Position numbers and translations under genes: made by a program
Part shown: positions 12,501 through 22,177 of the stretch, piece after piece
Layout of the letters: every line of letters begins with the position of its first letter
How positions within the stretch are numbered: the stretch's first letter is position 1
Notes under the pieces: generated by a model
Database searches by the model: none
What the model was told of the DNA's origin: nothing
What the model saw: only the letters and a program-made list of their open reading frames with translations
Assembly (NCBI RefSeq): GCF_001625305.1
Contig: NW_017804076.1
Span: 1,184,307 to 1,248,306 of the forward strand
Direction: 5' to 3'
Length of the DNA stretch: 64,000 nt
From: Branchiostoma belcheri
Lineage: Eukaryota > Chordata > Leptocardii > Amphioxiformes > Branchiostomatidae

Positions 12501-13269
12501 ATTGAGAATTATACTATGAATTATGGTTTACAAATCAATCATGATGTTTCCTTTATATATCCTTGAAATGTACACAAGATTTTGAACATTTCACAACAAA
12601 AGGAATGAGCAATTTCAAAAGAAAGAGTTGATTGACTTGAATTTTGTCTGTGCTTTTGAGATTTCTTTTAATTTGTTAATCTATTTGTTATTATGAAACA
12701 TCTTTTACAGTATCCAGGTCACTGTATATCACTTTGCAAATATCAATGTCTTATGTTTGTATAGGGCAGTGGCTTTGTGTCAGAGTCTTCTATTGTCAGC
12801 AAACTCAGATGGGAGAAGGAAAGGGCACAGAGAGTACTGGTAAGGACAATTACTGCAAAGGTCACACTGTCCTCTCATTTAACATATTTATTGCTATGGC
12901 CAAAAAAGGAAATCCCCAAGGCTTGCCCTTATACAGCCATCAATCAAAACAGTTCTCTCACCTTTCAGTGTATCAACTATTATGATTTTATCCATGAATA
13001 GTTACATCAGGTTGGTAAGTCACTGAATAAAGACTCTTTTTGTACATTCATTCAAGTGCTGGAGATAAAGTTTAGTCTTTATTTCATAGTGACAGACCAA
13101 CACAGATTAACTTTCATGTAGAATTTTGTACTGATCATGAATCTTTCATATTTCTCCCATGTGTTCTCAGGACCATATGGTGAAGGAAGGTCTGGCCTGG
13201 GTAGATGACCAGGCACCAGAAGGGAGACAGTACTGGTTCCCTGCTCTCATCCCTGACCCTGCTGGCTAG
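6518..13269 (+). CDS. SNF8: SNF8/VPS22 (EAP30), ESCRT-II core subunit, 245 aa, 8 exons
   Basis: ESCRT-II subunit that helps sort ubiquitinated membrane proteins into multivesicular bodies at endosomes. Exons are 6518-6571, 7034-7084, 7599-7737, 8253-8357, 9041-9110, 12045-12189, 12765-12839 and 13171-13269. All are GT-AG and phase-consistent, 738 nt in total. The protein starts MRRRGVGAGAIAKKKLAEA, nearly identical to the human N terminus. [20 protein letters not shown] is the family hallmark, followed by the two winged-helix parts (DDLLRAIKKLKVLGSGF, IPVGG, ELNMDHTTVLQLAE). It ends DDQAPEGRQYWFPALIPDPAG. Human SNF8, as I recall it, is 258 residues; the lancelet-like protein lacks the last C-terminal tail. 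The first start codon gives the conserved N terminus. Introns 5 and 6 are enlarged by MITEs and a local duplication. Confidence 0.96.
8612..8982. mobile_element. MITE family C copy (GGCATCCAAT termini, TTAA-type)
   Basis: Left end TTGCATCCAATTTGC and right end GGTTGGATGCCTTTAA are inverted copies. The interior shares blocks with copies at 16513-16837 and 50817-51183 (TTGGGGTATT-like, TTTCCGTCAG-like). It lies in SNF8 intron 4. Older and more diverged than the 50817 copy. Confidence 0.55.
9898..10283. mobile_element. MITE family D copy carrying a minisatellite
   Basis: Left end AAGGCCACACCGACTTAATT then TTGGATGACATCC; right end GGATGTCATCCAAAAAAC then AGTGTGGCCT. The terminal inverted repeats are about 37 bp. 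The interior is filled mostly by the minisatellite described separately. It lies in SNF8 intron 5. Confidence 0.8.
9955..10104. repeat. 15-bp minisatellite (GAAGGAGGAAGCTGT)n, about ten units
   Basis: Nearly perfect tandem 15-mers. The period is a multiple of three, so both strands show long open frames (KEEAV or SFTAS repeats) that are not genes. The array lies wholly within a family D MITE. Confidence 0.92.
10742..11095. mobile_element. MITE family A copy
   Basis: Left end AGGGCTCAAAATACG, right end GTATGTCGAGCCCT, with ATGTGTACCTGCACC and GGTGCATATGCACC just inside. About 354 bp, in SNF8 intron 5. It is the same family as 2958-3316. Confidence 0.72.
11497..11965 (+). mobile_element. Repeat family B copy (ATGTTTACC termini)
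   Basis: Begins AAGGTAACATTTTCAAAGC, then ATGTTTACCTTCACATGG, and contains TGTCTGGTCCAGGTCATTGA near the right end. Copies of this family recur at 13698, 16968 (inverted), 24309 (inverted), 27797, 37103 and 42169 (inverted). This copy is longer in the middle than most. No protein is encoded. Confidence 0.7.
12300..12650 (+). repeat. Local tandem duplication in SNF8 intron 6
   Basis: Two diverged copies about 215 bp apart share TATATCTTTGAAATGTACA-like and AATGAACAATTTC-like blocks followed by AAGAAAGAGTTGAT. It is an old local duplication without coding potential. Confidence 0.55.
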
Positions 13270-13449
13270 GAGAGATGGATGGGGTTTTATATTGAATTTT
13301 AGAGTAAAGGGTATAAGATATGTTCGTGAAGGTTAGCTCTTGTAGTCCCATGGAGTTTCTGCATTATATTCACTGTCATTCTTATACTGAAGCCAATTTC
13401 ATGAGTCCAACTGCAAATTGTTGTAATCTATCATGAAGGCAAGTGTGAC

Positions 13450-13654
13450 ATACTCTCACAGCAGAAATTTGGGTTTAGCTTATTTTTGATGTGTTTTTAG
13501 GCCTTTTTATCAGGCTTTATTTTTTGCACTGGTATCTCTTTTACACCAACCCAACGAAAAAAAAGGCACCAGTGAAAAAAGGAGAGCCCAATAAAAAAGC
13601 CTGAAAACATGTCAAAAATAAGCCAAAACCAAAACCTCTGCTTGGAGAGTAGGC
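13450..13654. mobile_element. MITE family G copy (CTCTCCAAGCAGAGGTT termini)
   Basis: Right end AACCTCTGCTTGGAGAGTA with a decayed inverted left end CTCTCACAGCAGAAATTTGG. The arms pair further through AGCTTATTTTTGA and TCAAAAATAAGC. It lies just after SNF8 and may contribute to its 3' UTR; AATAAA at 13588-13593 falls within it. Confidence 0.75.
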
Positions 13655-13697
13655 ATGACATACAATACAGATTTCTGTGGAATTATTATGTCACTAG

Positions 13698-13965
13698 AAA
13701 GGTAACATTTGCAAAGCAATTGCATAATGTTTACCATCACATGGTCTAGCCTAATAAACTGCTGCTTCGTTTATTCTGACTTGTATTCAATATGGAGACC
13801 AGCCTCTCCAAATCTGTCCTTCTACAAAACACCACAGGGTGTCTGCTACATCATCAGTTACCATGGTGACAGATGTCTGGTCCAGGTCATTGACCTTATC
13901 TGTTTGGAGAAGAAGAAGAAACAGAGCATAAACAATATGTTTTCCTTCTGCGAAGGTACACATAA
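13698..13965 (+). mobile_element. Repeat family B copy
   Basis: A compact copy running from AAGGTAACATTTGCAAAGC to TTTTCCTTCTGCGAAGG, with the conserved centre GTTACCATGGTGACAGATGT. Confidence 0.72.
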
Positions 13966-14396
13966 TCAAGTGGCCAGTCAAGAAAAGTCTGTTTTTTTAA
14001 AAGGGCAAACTTTCCTTCAAAGCCTTAATAGATCATTACATTTAGTACTATGACTAGTAGTATTTGAGAATTGAATGAGCCTGAGACATTTTCTATTGAC
14101 AGCACTGGTCCCAAGAGCTATTACCCTACATGTGGCAGAGGAGTAATTGTGTTATAATATAGGGAAAAAGGTGCAATTACATGTCTGTCTCCACCTGCAG
14201 TCAGAGATTATACTTCACTTCATGACCTTCCGCCCAGTTATCTGTTCAATTTCATCATTTAAATGTACACTTAAGAACAAGTTGAATATGAATGAAATGT
14301 CAGAATGAATGGATTTAATTTAGTCACTTTTTCCAAGAAGACATTAACTTTAACCTTAAGAATAAGTCAAGATTTAAGAACATGAATGAAACTTTA

Positions 14397-14640
14397 TTAA
14401 AGTGTCCTGCACTTTAAGTGTAAAACCCATGGGGGCTTATAAGACACCATTTGGAAATGCAAGTTTTTGAACACCTCATTCCTTGGTTGATAACTCTGGT
14501 ACTTGAAGGCATGGCTATTTCTCGTTCTTTTGTGAGCTCGTATTAGGTACTTAGTAGTTGTTATTTCCACCAGTTTATTAGTCATTTTGTACATCATGCA
14601 TAGTCTGGACATCTGTCTTCTAGTGACACCCACTGTAGTT
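14397..14640 (-). mobile_element. Non-LTR retrotransposon (LINE) fragment, reverse-transcriptase tail
   Basis: The minus strand encodes RRQMSRLCMMYKMTNKLVEI, the region after the polymerase domain typical of CR1/L2/Jockey-like LINE ORF2 C termini (the RR-x-x-RL-x-MMYK pattern). Further on comes a YQPRNEVF segment. Only about 78 codons remain, so it is a truncated fossil. The exact clade is uncertain. Confidence 0.55.
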
Positions 14641-14916
14641 TTTTTTGGTCATTTCCGTGACACTAGCACCCTTTCATAGTTGCTCGTGCAGAATAAGCTT
14701 GTTTCTGTACCCTTTCCAGTTCTCCAGTACCGTATGTTTCCCTAACAGGCATGGTTATCTATTCCCCACAGAGCTCATTATAGACTTCAGAGGACGAAAT
14801 GTTGGGATGAATTTTTGTGAACACAATAGTTCTGTGAAATAGGCAGATATGTCGTTCATTTAACTGTGTAATGAGTGAAATTAATGTTCTCCAATGCACA
14901 TTTGCTACTGGTGCAT

Positions 14917-15430
14917 GTATTAAGGGCATCCAGCAGTACGATTTCAGGGCGGCGAACCAAAAAAAAAATTCTGGATGAGGAAATCTGTTGGATATTGACA
15001 TTTGCTGACATTTCTTAGCATATTTTCGTCATCTTTTCATGCTTGAAGCATTTGACATAGCTCAAAAACAAGCTACATGAGGAATCACATAACATGCGAA
15101 CGTGCCAATAAAAAAAGTTTGGCAAAAAAAGGTGCCTTCATTACAAAATCTATGTGGTCATGAAGGTTGAACAAATGACTGAACACACAAGAGTACGGTA
15201 TGGCAAATGGTAGACTTTTCATTTTGTCAAATTTTCTCGATTGATTTTGGCATTCTACGACATTAGTACCGTTTTCTAATATTTTTTTTGCAAGTTACGA
15301 CATATATTGCTCATTTTGCAGCTGCTTTGTACGATTTACAGTATGGTCGAAAACTATTTTTGGAAACGGACGAAAATTCATGCGCACGCGGATGTCATCC
15401 ATATAAAAAAATCGTCATGGCCTAAGTCGG
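14917..15430. mobile_element. Decayed MITE(s): family C left end and family D right end
   Basis: The left part opens TTAAGGGCATCCAGCAGTAC followed by ATTTCAGGGC, as in family C. The right part ends GGATGTCATCCATATAAAAA then CATGGCC, as in family D. This looks like one element inserted beside or into another. Boundaries are approximate. Confidence 0.45.
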
Positions 15431-16512
15431 AATTCTGTAATTATTGCCTTTATATGGCCTTGGACAGAAACATGATGTGATAGAATAGGATTGCTGCGGC
15501 AGTAATGTAAAATTGGCCTCACATAGACAGGAAATGGAGTGAACTGCACAACCTCGTCAGTCATTGGCTGAGAGATAATGTGATTATATCAGAGACATGA
15601 GATATCAGCTAACTCTAATTACATCATCACAACAGTCGTCACTGGGAATTGGACCTGTTGCGTGCTAGCATATTGCCAGCATCATCATTAACTTTCAGCA
15701 GTAGTTCCTATATATATATGGCTAATCTATTAACTTGTCGGTTCACACGTTTTTTGCTGTATGTCAAATATGGTAATATCATCACTTCAACTATTTTGCC
15801 GTTTAATTTCTCGCCATGAATATAATACCATGGAAACTGGCTATTTGCTTTTTCATATTTTATATATCTGATACACAGAGGAATATAAACGTGGTTTAAA
15901 ATTAAGTCATATCTTAGAAACTAAAACACTCAAGGTTGATCCTATAATACACATCGTTAACTTTTGTACGATTTATATGTCTTACTGTCTTTTAAACCGT
16001 ACGTTTCTATATCGTCCAGAAAATAAACCTAAATCCAATTTTGGCAGCTCAAAGATAGCCCTGTAGGGGAAAAGGGCCCTTAAATACATCATCGATGTAC
16101 ATGGCAATCTCATTTTCTCAGACATTGCCTGTTATACTGCCGACAACCATTCTGGCAGCCTGCCGAATTTCTAGTCGCACCCTATCCATACATATAATGT
16201 AGAGATGTTCCACAACTCGTTTTAATAGTGGCTGGATTTTTAGCAAGCCTAGAATTTCATGTAAAATCTTACCAACGTTTGAAATCTCTGTCTAGCAAAC
16301 ATACCAAATTCATCAAACATTTTGCCTACGATTGTGAAGATTTCCCGAACAGATTTCAAAGCCCTTTGAGAGACCAGACCCAAACCGTCGTCTGTTCTGT
16401 ATGTACCCGGAGAAATTCATCGGTCTGACTATATATATTTCAGTGGAGACCATGAACATTACTGTCATATATCTACCATGTATGTCTGTCACTGGAGGAA
16501 TGGGGTGATTTA

Positions 16513-16837
16513 AAGGCATCCAATGCAATATTCGGATGGCAAAGCAAAAATATTCTGGATGAAGAAACCTGTCTGATAGTGACATCTACTGCCAGCACAT
16601 TTTCGCCATCATTATATACATAAATGATATGAAATAGCCGCAAAACAAGCTACGTGAGGCGTCTCTTTATTTTTGGGTACCACCAATAAATAGCTAGAAC
16701 CACCCTACGATACAAAACAAAGCAACCGTTTTCCGTCAGCGACATGCATTTTTGCCTCACAGATACCAGTATTGACCAGAAAACGGACTTTGAAAATTCC
16801 AGTTTGGCCGCCATAAAATTGCATTGGATGTCTTGAA
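16513..16837. mobile_element. MITE family C copy
   Basis: Left end TTAAAGGCATCCAATGCAAT and right end ATTGCATTGGATGTCTTGA are inverted repeats of about 17 bp. The flanks are TTAA on the left and a changed TTGA on the right. About 325 bp with no coding capacity. Confidence 0.78.
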
Positions 16838-16967
16838 AAGAAGAGACAAGCGGCCTGTGACATTAGACCAATCAGCTTATAACTCTTGGAAGTTTATTAT
16901 GTTCCTGAATTTCTTCATGGGACAGAAATTTAAGGTTAGCCGACATTGGTACATTTTTATGGATTTT

Positions 16968-17175
16968 TTTACGTTTACAGAAGGAAAACAGATTGTTTTT
17001 GCTCTGTTTCTTCTTTCCTCTTCTTCTCCAAACCAAAAACGTCAATGACCTGAACCAGACTGTCTGTTACCATGGTAACTGGTGTTGGGTTACATAATGT
17101 TGCAATTTTATAGCAGGAGGGATTTTAGACTCCAGCGTCACATATATATGACATATGTTACCTTCTAGTTTTTTT
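16968..17175 (-). mobile_element. Repeat family B copy, inverted
   Basis: Starts CGTTTACAGAAGGAAAACA and contains the family centre CTGTTACCATGGTAACTGGT and GTTGGGTTACATAATGTTG, ending near ATGTTACCTTCTAG. Opposite orientation to the copies at 11497 and 13698. Confidence 0.7.
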
Positions 17176-18240
17176 TTGCGTTCGCCATGTAGTTGAGTTG
17201 AAAATGCCCACAGTGCTATAATAGACAATCACGGTTGACACTGATGGCTGTTAAGTGCAAAAATTGTACATCGCAGGTACAGTAATTGGAGAGCTCGAGG
17301 AGCAAGCTGCATTTTCATCATTCATGTTTACGACGCCCTCGTCTAAAATACTACCTATTTTATACGATTTGCCGATGACACGCGTACGGGAGAAAATACC
17401 ATATTTCCGAAAAAGCTCTGCTGTACCCCTGTCACATCATTAAAACAGACTAAACATAATCCAATGATTGCGGACGACCCAAGATTTGCAACCTTAGAAA
17501 AAAATCCGAGAAGTTCCAAAACGGATATAAAAAAATAACAAGAAAAATGACTTTTTTCTCATGTTCCGAATATATTTATGGAAATTCTGATAATTATTTT
17601 CATCATACATAATAAGCTACCGCCCTTGTCGTATACGAGTACGAATTCTCTACGTGTCATCTTGTTTCAGTCAAACGAATGACGCCAACGCACCGCTTCG
17701 GGGATGACTTGAAGTACGGATAATATCTCATTGACAGGAAAGCCGCCGGGAGATCTGGAACTGCGGTAAAATACGCTGCCTTGTCGCCACTGTCGGTAAT
17801 ATTTCACCTCCACTTCATAGCTAAATCTCGCCCAATACATGTATTTTTCGGCTAGCCATAGATGCTTTCATTTGCAGCCGCCTAACTCGATCTGAAGGCC
17901 GCTGTACCTCAATGGTTGACAGATACGCAAATCTGGTGTGCTCATGGAAAGATCTTGCTTGCTGTCACAGATATGGCATCAACTGGTCGCTGACGCTACA
18001 AAGCAAGGGATGGATTTCTATCGTACGTAGTGTACGTGCTTATACCGTGTGTGTGTACTACATACGTGCATGGTAAGCTTAACCCTTTGGTAAATATAGT
18101 AGGACGTGTTCTCTGACGCTTGAAGGTAGCCACGCCGCGTGGTGAGGGGGAGGAGTTAATTACCTGCTGATGCCCTCCGTGCGGTTGCCACAACAAATAA
18201 TACGTGCGATTTGTTAGCTATCAATCACTTACATCAGGCG

Positions 18241-18392
18241 GCATTCGACAGCATAGAGAGCGTTACGTAGGACCAGGGCGGGAAGCATCATTCACAGGAG
18301 CTTTGTGTAGCAACAGAAAGGAAACAACCATCCACTGAAGCTGTTACTAGATCGAAAACGCCGGAAGTGGCCCTCACACAAGGTACCAGCAG
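18241..18392 (+). other. Probable 5' non-coding exon of the microprotein transcription unit
   Basis: A GC-richer block ends in an excellent donor (CCAGCAG/GTAAGG; donor at 18393). The next plausible acceptor is TTGATCTAG/AGAT at 19067/19068, just upstream of the 78-residue ORF. The 5' limit is a guess. Splicing is inferred from motifs only. Confidence 0.4.
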
Positions 18393-18860
18393 GTAAGGGT
18401 GTTATCATTGATCACCGGATCTTTTGGGTACGGATATATGTTGCACCTGGTTGACTATGATTGATATCGTGTTTACATGCATTTATTGTCAATACGAATA
18501 CGCCAGCAGCCTATCTGTATATGTTCTAACATTAGTCATAGTGCAATGTTTTAGACAGGTACATGTATGTGTATAGAGGGCCTCTTATGCAGCACTTACT
18601 ATATCAAGTAGCATGCTATAAGATTAAAATTTTGGTGCGTCGTTGAGTAGAACGATGGACTTAGATTGGAAAGGATTAAGGGTGATGTATTCACGTCTTC
18701 TAGATGATGAAAAATTATCATAATCAAATTTTCCCATAAGATGAACGCTAATCCCTGCTGTCACAACTAATGAAATGTTGGATTAAGTGAGATTGTGATG
18801 AAGATTTATGACTTAATACTAGTCATTTTGTGGACGAGAGATTAAAAACCTGATTAAGTA

Positions 18861-19014
18861 CTCTCCAAGCAGAGGTTAGGGTTTTGGTGTATTTTGGGCG
18901 TGTTTTTATGCTTTTTTATCCCTTTTTTTTCATCCAATGCAAAAAAGAAACCCCGATAAAAAGTCTAATAACACACCAAAAATTCCCCAAACCCAAACCT
19001 CTGCTTGGAGAGTA
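18861..19014. mobile_element. MITE family G copy with intact ends and target duplication
   Basis: A 154-bp element: CTCTCCAAGCAGAGGTT at the left and AACCTCTGCTTGGAGAG at the right are perfect inverted repeats. CTGATTAAGTA flanks it on both sides (18850-18860 and 19015-19025). Part of that repeat may belong to the terminus, so a 7-8 bp duplication of hAT type is possible. It lies in the inferred intron between 18392 and 19068. Confidence 0.85.
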
Positions 19015-19298
19015 CTGATTAAGTAGGAAATGTGCTAAGTGATGTTCCCGTCTCTGTGTTGATCTAGAGATTTTCTCGGACTGCCGTCTTATCAAAACAA
19101 GACACGAACGAGAGAGGAACCCACCTTAACTTCTTCACTCAACTGCAAAATTGGATCCTTGTAGGATTTTCAGTATCGTGACTGCAAAGCTAACGGAAAC
19201 TCCAAGTTCTGTCCTCAGATGGAATCAATAGGAGGTGCAATTCCGTTCCAAAGTGTGGATTGATTGAAAGTTGATCTAGTCCTGAGTCTCAGCATACG

Positions 19299-19535
19299 AT
19301 GCCGGATTCTCTGAGCTTCAACCAGAGCTTTGACAATCTGTTTGTGGAGGAGAACTTGACGTGGATTAACGAGACGGTGGTTGTGTCGGAAGAGGAGGAG
19401 AGTACCGTGGACTGGGTGTTCATCCGCACGCTGGTGGTGGTCCTGGCGCTGAGCGTGACTGTCCTGCTCGGTACGGTAACCCTGGTCTACAACTTCGTCT
19501 GCTTTGAGAGGGCACCTCAGCAACGCAGGCGGTGA
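19299..19535 (+). CDS. Predicted single-pass membrane microprotein, 78 aa, N-glycosylation sites
   Basis: Not recognised as a known family. The ORF starts MPDSLSFNQSF and has three N-glycosylation sequons (N8-Q-S, N19-L-T, N24-E-T). An acidic EEEE patch comes next, then a strong hydrophobic segment at about residues 44-67 (TLVVVLALSVTVLLGTVTLV). The short basic tail ends in QQRRR. The topology implied is N terminus outside and tail in the cytosol, as in KCNE-like regulators; similarity is of layout only. The ORF follows a plausible splice acceptor at 19067. A 14-codon upstream ORF begins at 19219. The last codons and the sequence after the stop recur three times downstream as decaying repeats. 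Coding status is supported by the organised protein features but lacks homology evidence. Confidence 0.5.
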   Translation: MPDSLSFNQSFDNLFVEENLTWINETVVVSEEEESTVDWVFIRTLVVVLALSVTVLLGTVTLVYNFVCFERAPQQRRR

Positions 19536-20005
19536 AGAAACAGTTACTACTGCTACTACTACTATTACTGTTACTACTACTACTACTACTACTACATTTG
19601 TAGTAATAACGTCGTCTAGACAGTTCGGCAAAGACTGACTGCCGTTCAGTAATTTAAACACGATCTTTCGGAAGTTAGAACTGCCGTTTGCGTTGAGAGA
19701 GCACCTCAGCAACGTAGGCGGTGAAACAGCAGATAGTAGTTACTACTACTACTACTACTATTACTAGTCTTGCAAGATATAGCAGATAGTAGTTAGTACA
19801 GTATTAGGACTGTCGTCTGCTTTGAGAGGGCACCTCAGCAACGTAGGCGGTGAAGCAGCAGTTACTACTACAGTACTACTGCTAGTAAAAACGTAGTCTA
19901 GACAGTTCGGAAAAAAACTGACTGTCGTTCAGTAGTTTTACTACGATCTCACCAAGCTAGGACTGTCTTCTGCTTTGAGAGGGCACCTCAGTAACGTTTT
20001 AAACA
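19500..20005 (+). repeat. Four spaced copies of the microprotein C-terminal segment
   Basis: The block GAGAGGGCACCTCAGCAACG, or near it, occurs at about 19506, 19695, 19819 and 19977. The first three are followed by AGGCGGTGAA and then a TAC/TACTAC triplet tract. The first copy is the 3' end of the 78-residue ORF. The rest lie in its apparent 3' UTR and include GTCTAGACAGTTCGG and CGTTCAGTA-type spacers. Confidence 0.85.
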
Positions 20006-20930
20006 CTAGCTGACCAAGCTTAGTAGGACTGTCGTTTGAAAGAAATCACTGGCGTTGAATATATGTACGTCGGTGGAATACTTGATAAAAAAGGAGAAAC
20101 TTTTAAATCACAAGTAGACAAATCTACTTACTGACTCTCTTGAGAAGAAACGTTTGTTTGAAACTGAAAAAGATCGCAACCTATATCACGGGAAAGACTT
20201 TGACGAAGTACGAAATTACGTGTTCCGCCTTTGTGATAAGGAATTCACTAGACGTGGTCGGGCGCGGCAGAAAAGAGATCTGGAGTTCAAGAAGTCTACC
20301 GATAACGTCTAAAAGCAAGATATATCAAAAGGGCATGAAAGCGAATACGCGTTGCACGCTGGAAGAATAAGGTCGGTACACCTACGCAGCGTTGTAACAC
20401 AACCTTCAAAGTAATAGAATCCAAGGGAATCGCATCGGAGTATCAGAAACGGAAATAGGTCGTACATCTCAGTCGGAAATGGAGATTTTGAGCCATAAAA
20501 CCTGCTTATAGGCAGCTCAGGGATTTGGAACAGAGGAACCGAGGTGGATCGCAGGATCTGTTGCCTGGGTGAGGTGATCTGTTGATGTGAGCCTCGACAA
20601 TCCTTGATGAAGGGTTATGAAATGGTGTCGCAGCCGCTCTGGTCATATCAAATACTCGTTTGAAGTGTGCCACGTTTCGGCTTAATTTCTACTGAGGCAA
20701 GAATTACAACAGGCAGTTCATTTGCTGTGATAAAAAGAATAGAACAGAGCAGAACAAAAAGATTGAATAGAAAAATGAACTTCGTAAATGCTTCAACTCT
20801 ATAATAACGATATAACGAGATGATGATATGCTTATAAAAACTGAACCATATCTTGTGCCAAAATCATAAATGTTTTACTAAGTGGCGACTTAATTTGCGC
20901 ACAAACTATTTGAATTGAATTTAATTTGCG

Positions 20931-21101
20931 ATGGAGGTGTTGTGGTTTTTCGGCACTATGACTGTATTGTGGGGGATTTTTCTCGTTTCCTTGGTGTGCT
21001 ATACGTGCACGTTACTGACTAAGCGGGAGATGATGGCCGATGGAGTAGAGGCGCCCCCTAGGGCCTCACAAGTGCACCGCAGAGCATCCACTCAAGTATG
21101 A
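20931..21101 (+). CDS. Predicted single-pass membrane microprotein, 56 aa, with RRAST tail
   Basis: Not recognised. Reading from ATG at 20931, a hydrophobic segment covers about residues 4-29 (FFGTMTVLWGIFLVSLVCYT). A KRE stop-transfer and a cytosolic tail end in VHRRASTQV. RRAS is a PKA/AKT-type site; the pentapeptide RRAST equals that in phospholamban, although there the membrane segment follows instead of precedes it. The final T-Q-V fits a class I PDZ ligand. The ORF is missed by a 60-residue length limit. It sits 1.4 kb after the 78-residue ORF, with a polyadenylation signal 0.85 kb further on. CAA/GTATGA at the end could instead be a splice donor, which would change the C terminus. Confidence 0.42.
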   Translation: MEVLWFFGTMTVLWGIFLVSLVCYTCTLLTKREMMADGVEAPPRASQVHRRASTQV

Positions 21102-21649
21102 TCTGATGCAGGTTTTTTCTTAGTCATGATGACTCCACCGCTATCATGCATAGACTGCATACAGTGAATATTGTTTCCGTGTAGCTATACATGTATACGT
21201 AATGCGTTTCAAATGTTAATTTGCAAATATTAAAACAGACGAAGTTTTAAATCTATGAATGAAATCAACGTTGTCAAAAAAATTTGAGCTTAGAGCCTGA
21301 ACGTTTGATTTACAAAGCACAAATGTTCGATATATGCATATGATCCGAAAGATGAAGACTATAATTTCGATGCCATTCTAATGCATGGTTATATTTGTGC
21401 CTAGATACTTGTAGCTATTTACTGTTTTAAAAAGTCTCTGACATGTTCAGGGCCCTATATAGCTATTTCACATCATGAATTTGAGACGACATACATATAG
21501 GCTTGAATACCTCAGTGTTGTTGCCAATGTGTATCTATTCTTTTGTGGAATATTAATGACAACAGGTCGAATTAGTATAAGTATATTGTATTTGTTTACT
21601 TCGTTTTCTCTCTAACTGATTCAGATTTAAATGTTTTTGTTCATTTTAG

Positions 21650-21700
21650 GCCATGTTGATATGATAATATGGATGACATCTTCTGGGAACGTGCATGGGT
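21650..21700 (+). repeat. Short dispersed repeat shared with 59540-59590
   Basis: AGGCCATGTTGATATGAT then ATATGGATGACATCTTCTGG recurs at about 59542 with few changes. Downstream at 59620-59710 that copy also matches 15115-15215 (CCTTCATTAC and CACACA-GAGTA blocks). The ORFs beginning MDDI at both places are therefore repeat-derived. Confidence 0.65.
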
Positions 21701-21952
21701 GCAGATGAATATTATGAGAAAAAGACAAGGCTCCGATTTAATGTTTTATCTTTCATTATTAATTACTTTTGATGCAGTGATGTATTTCATTCCCTTTATA
21801 TGTGATGGTGGATGTATATATGTGATGATCTCTGACATTGAATCAAAACCATTTGTACAATGATTGAAAACTTGTATTTCAGTGACAGATGAATGTTGTA
21901 ATAGTTGGCACTTGGCAGTATACTTGCCCAATGTAGGTATCATTTCTTGTTT

Positions 21953-21958
21953 AATAAA
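21953..21958 (+). terminator. Polyadenylation signal AATAAA
   Basis: A canonical AATAAA in TTTAATAAAGTTTATG lies upstream of a T/G-rich stretch and about 220 bp before the UBR3 start codon. It most likely ends the microprotein transcription unit. Confidence 0.55.
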
Positions 21959-21984
21959 GTTTATGATATCAAAGTTTGAAAATG

Positions 21985-22085
21985 TGGGAATCTTTTTTTT
22001 GTCCGCCTCGTTTTATTCGCCCTATCGCATTTAATTCGGAGTCTGCGGAGGATGTCATCCATAAAATTTACTTGCTGTGGCCTTA
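21985..22085 (+). mobile_element. MITE family D right-end fragment
   Basis: The sequence GGATGTCATCCATAAAATTT then TGCTGTGGCCTTA is the family D terminus. CGCCCTATCGCATTTAATTC just inside it matches 10215-10240. It abuts the UBR3 promoter. Confidence 0.65.
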
Positions 22086-22177
22086 CCGGTAACATGTCAG
22101 ACAGCGCGCACGCCATTGAAAACTCCCGCCATTGACGTCACGACATTCCCGGCGAGCCGCGAACACAACAAACCAAG
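22086..22177 (+). promoter_or_regulatory. UBR3 proximal promoter / 5' UTR with CRE and YY1-like site
   Basis: A short, GC-richer interval between a MITE end and the start codon. It contains a perfect CRE palindrome TGACGTCA (22133-22140). The start codon lies in CAAGATGGCGGC, matching the YY1 consensus often found at TATA-less starts. The transcription start itself was not located. Confidence 0.55.

Larger units (their letters stand above)
13970..18240. other. Repeat-rich intergenic region between SNF8 and the microprotein unit
   Basis: No conserved gene was recognised. It holds a LINE fragment (14397-14640), MITE family C and B copies (14917-15430, 16513-16837, 16968-17170), and unique AT-rich sequence. 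From about 17600 to 18240 the composition is less AT-rich and repeat-poor, consistent with regulatory sequence upstream of the next unit. Confidence 0.6.

Noticed and set aside
19215-19712. 165-residue minus-strand ORF opposite the 78-residue microprotein
   Set aside because: It runs through the TAC triplet tract as a Val run and has no protein-like features; the plus-strand ORF has organised sequons and a membrane helix.
21669-21863. 64-residue ORF starting MDDIFW
   Set aside because: Its start lies in the same dispersed repeat as 59542; the hydrophobic stretch alone does not support a gene.
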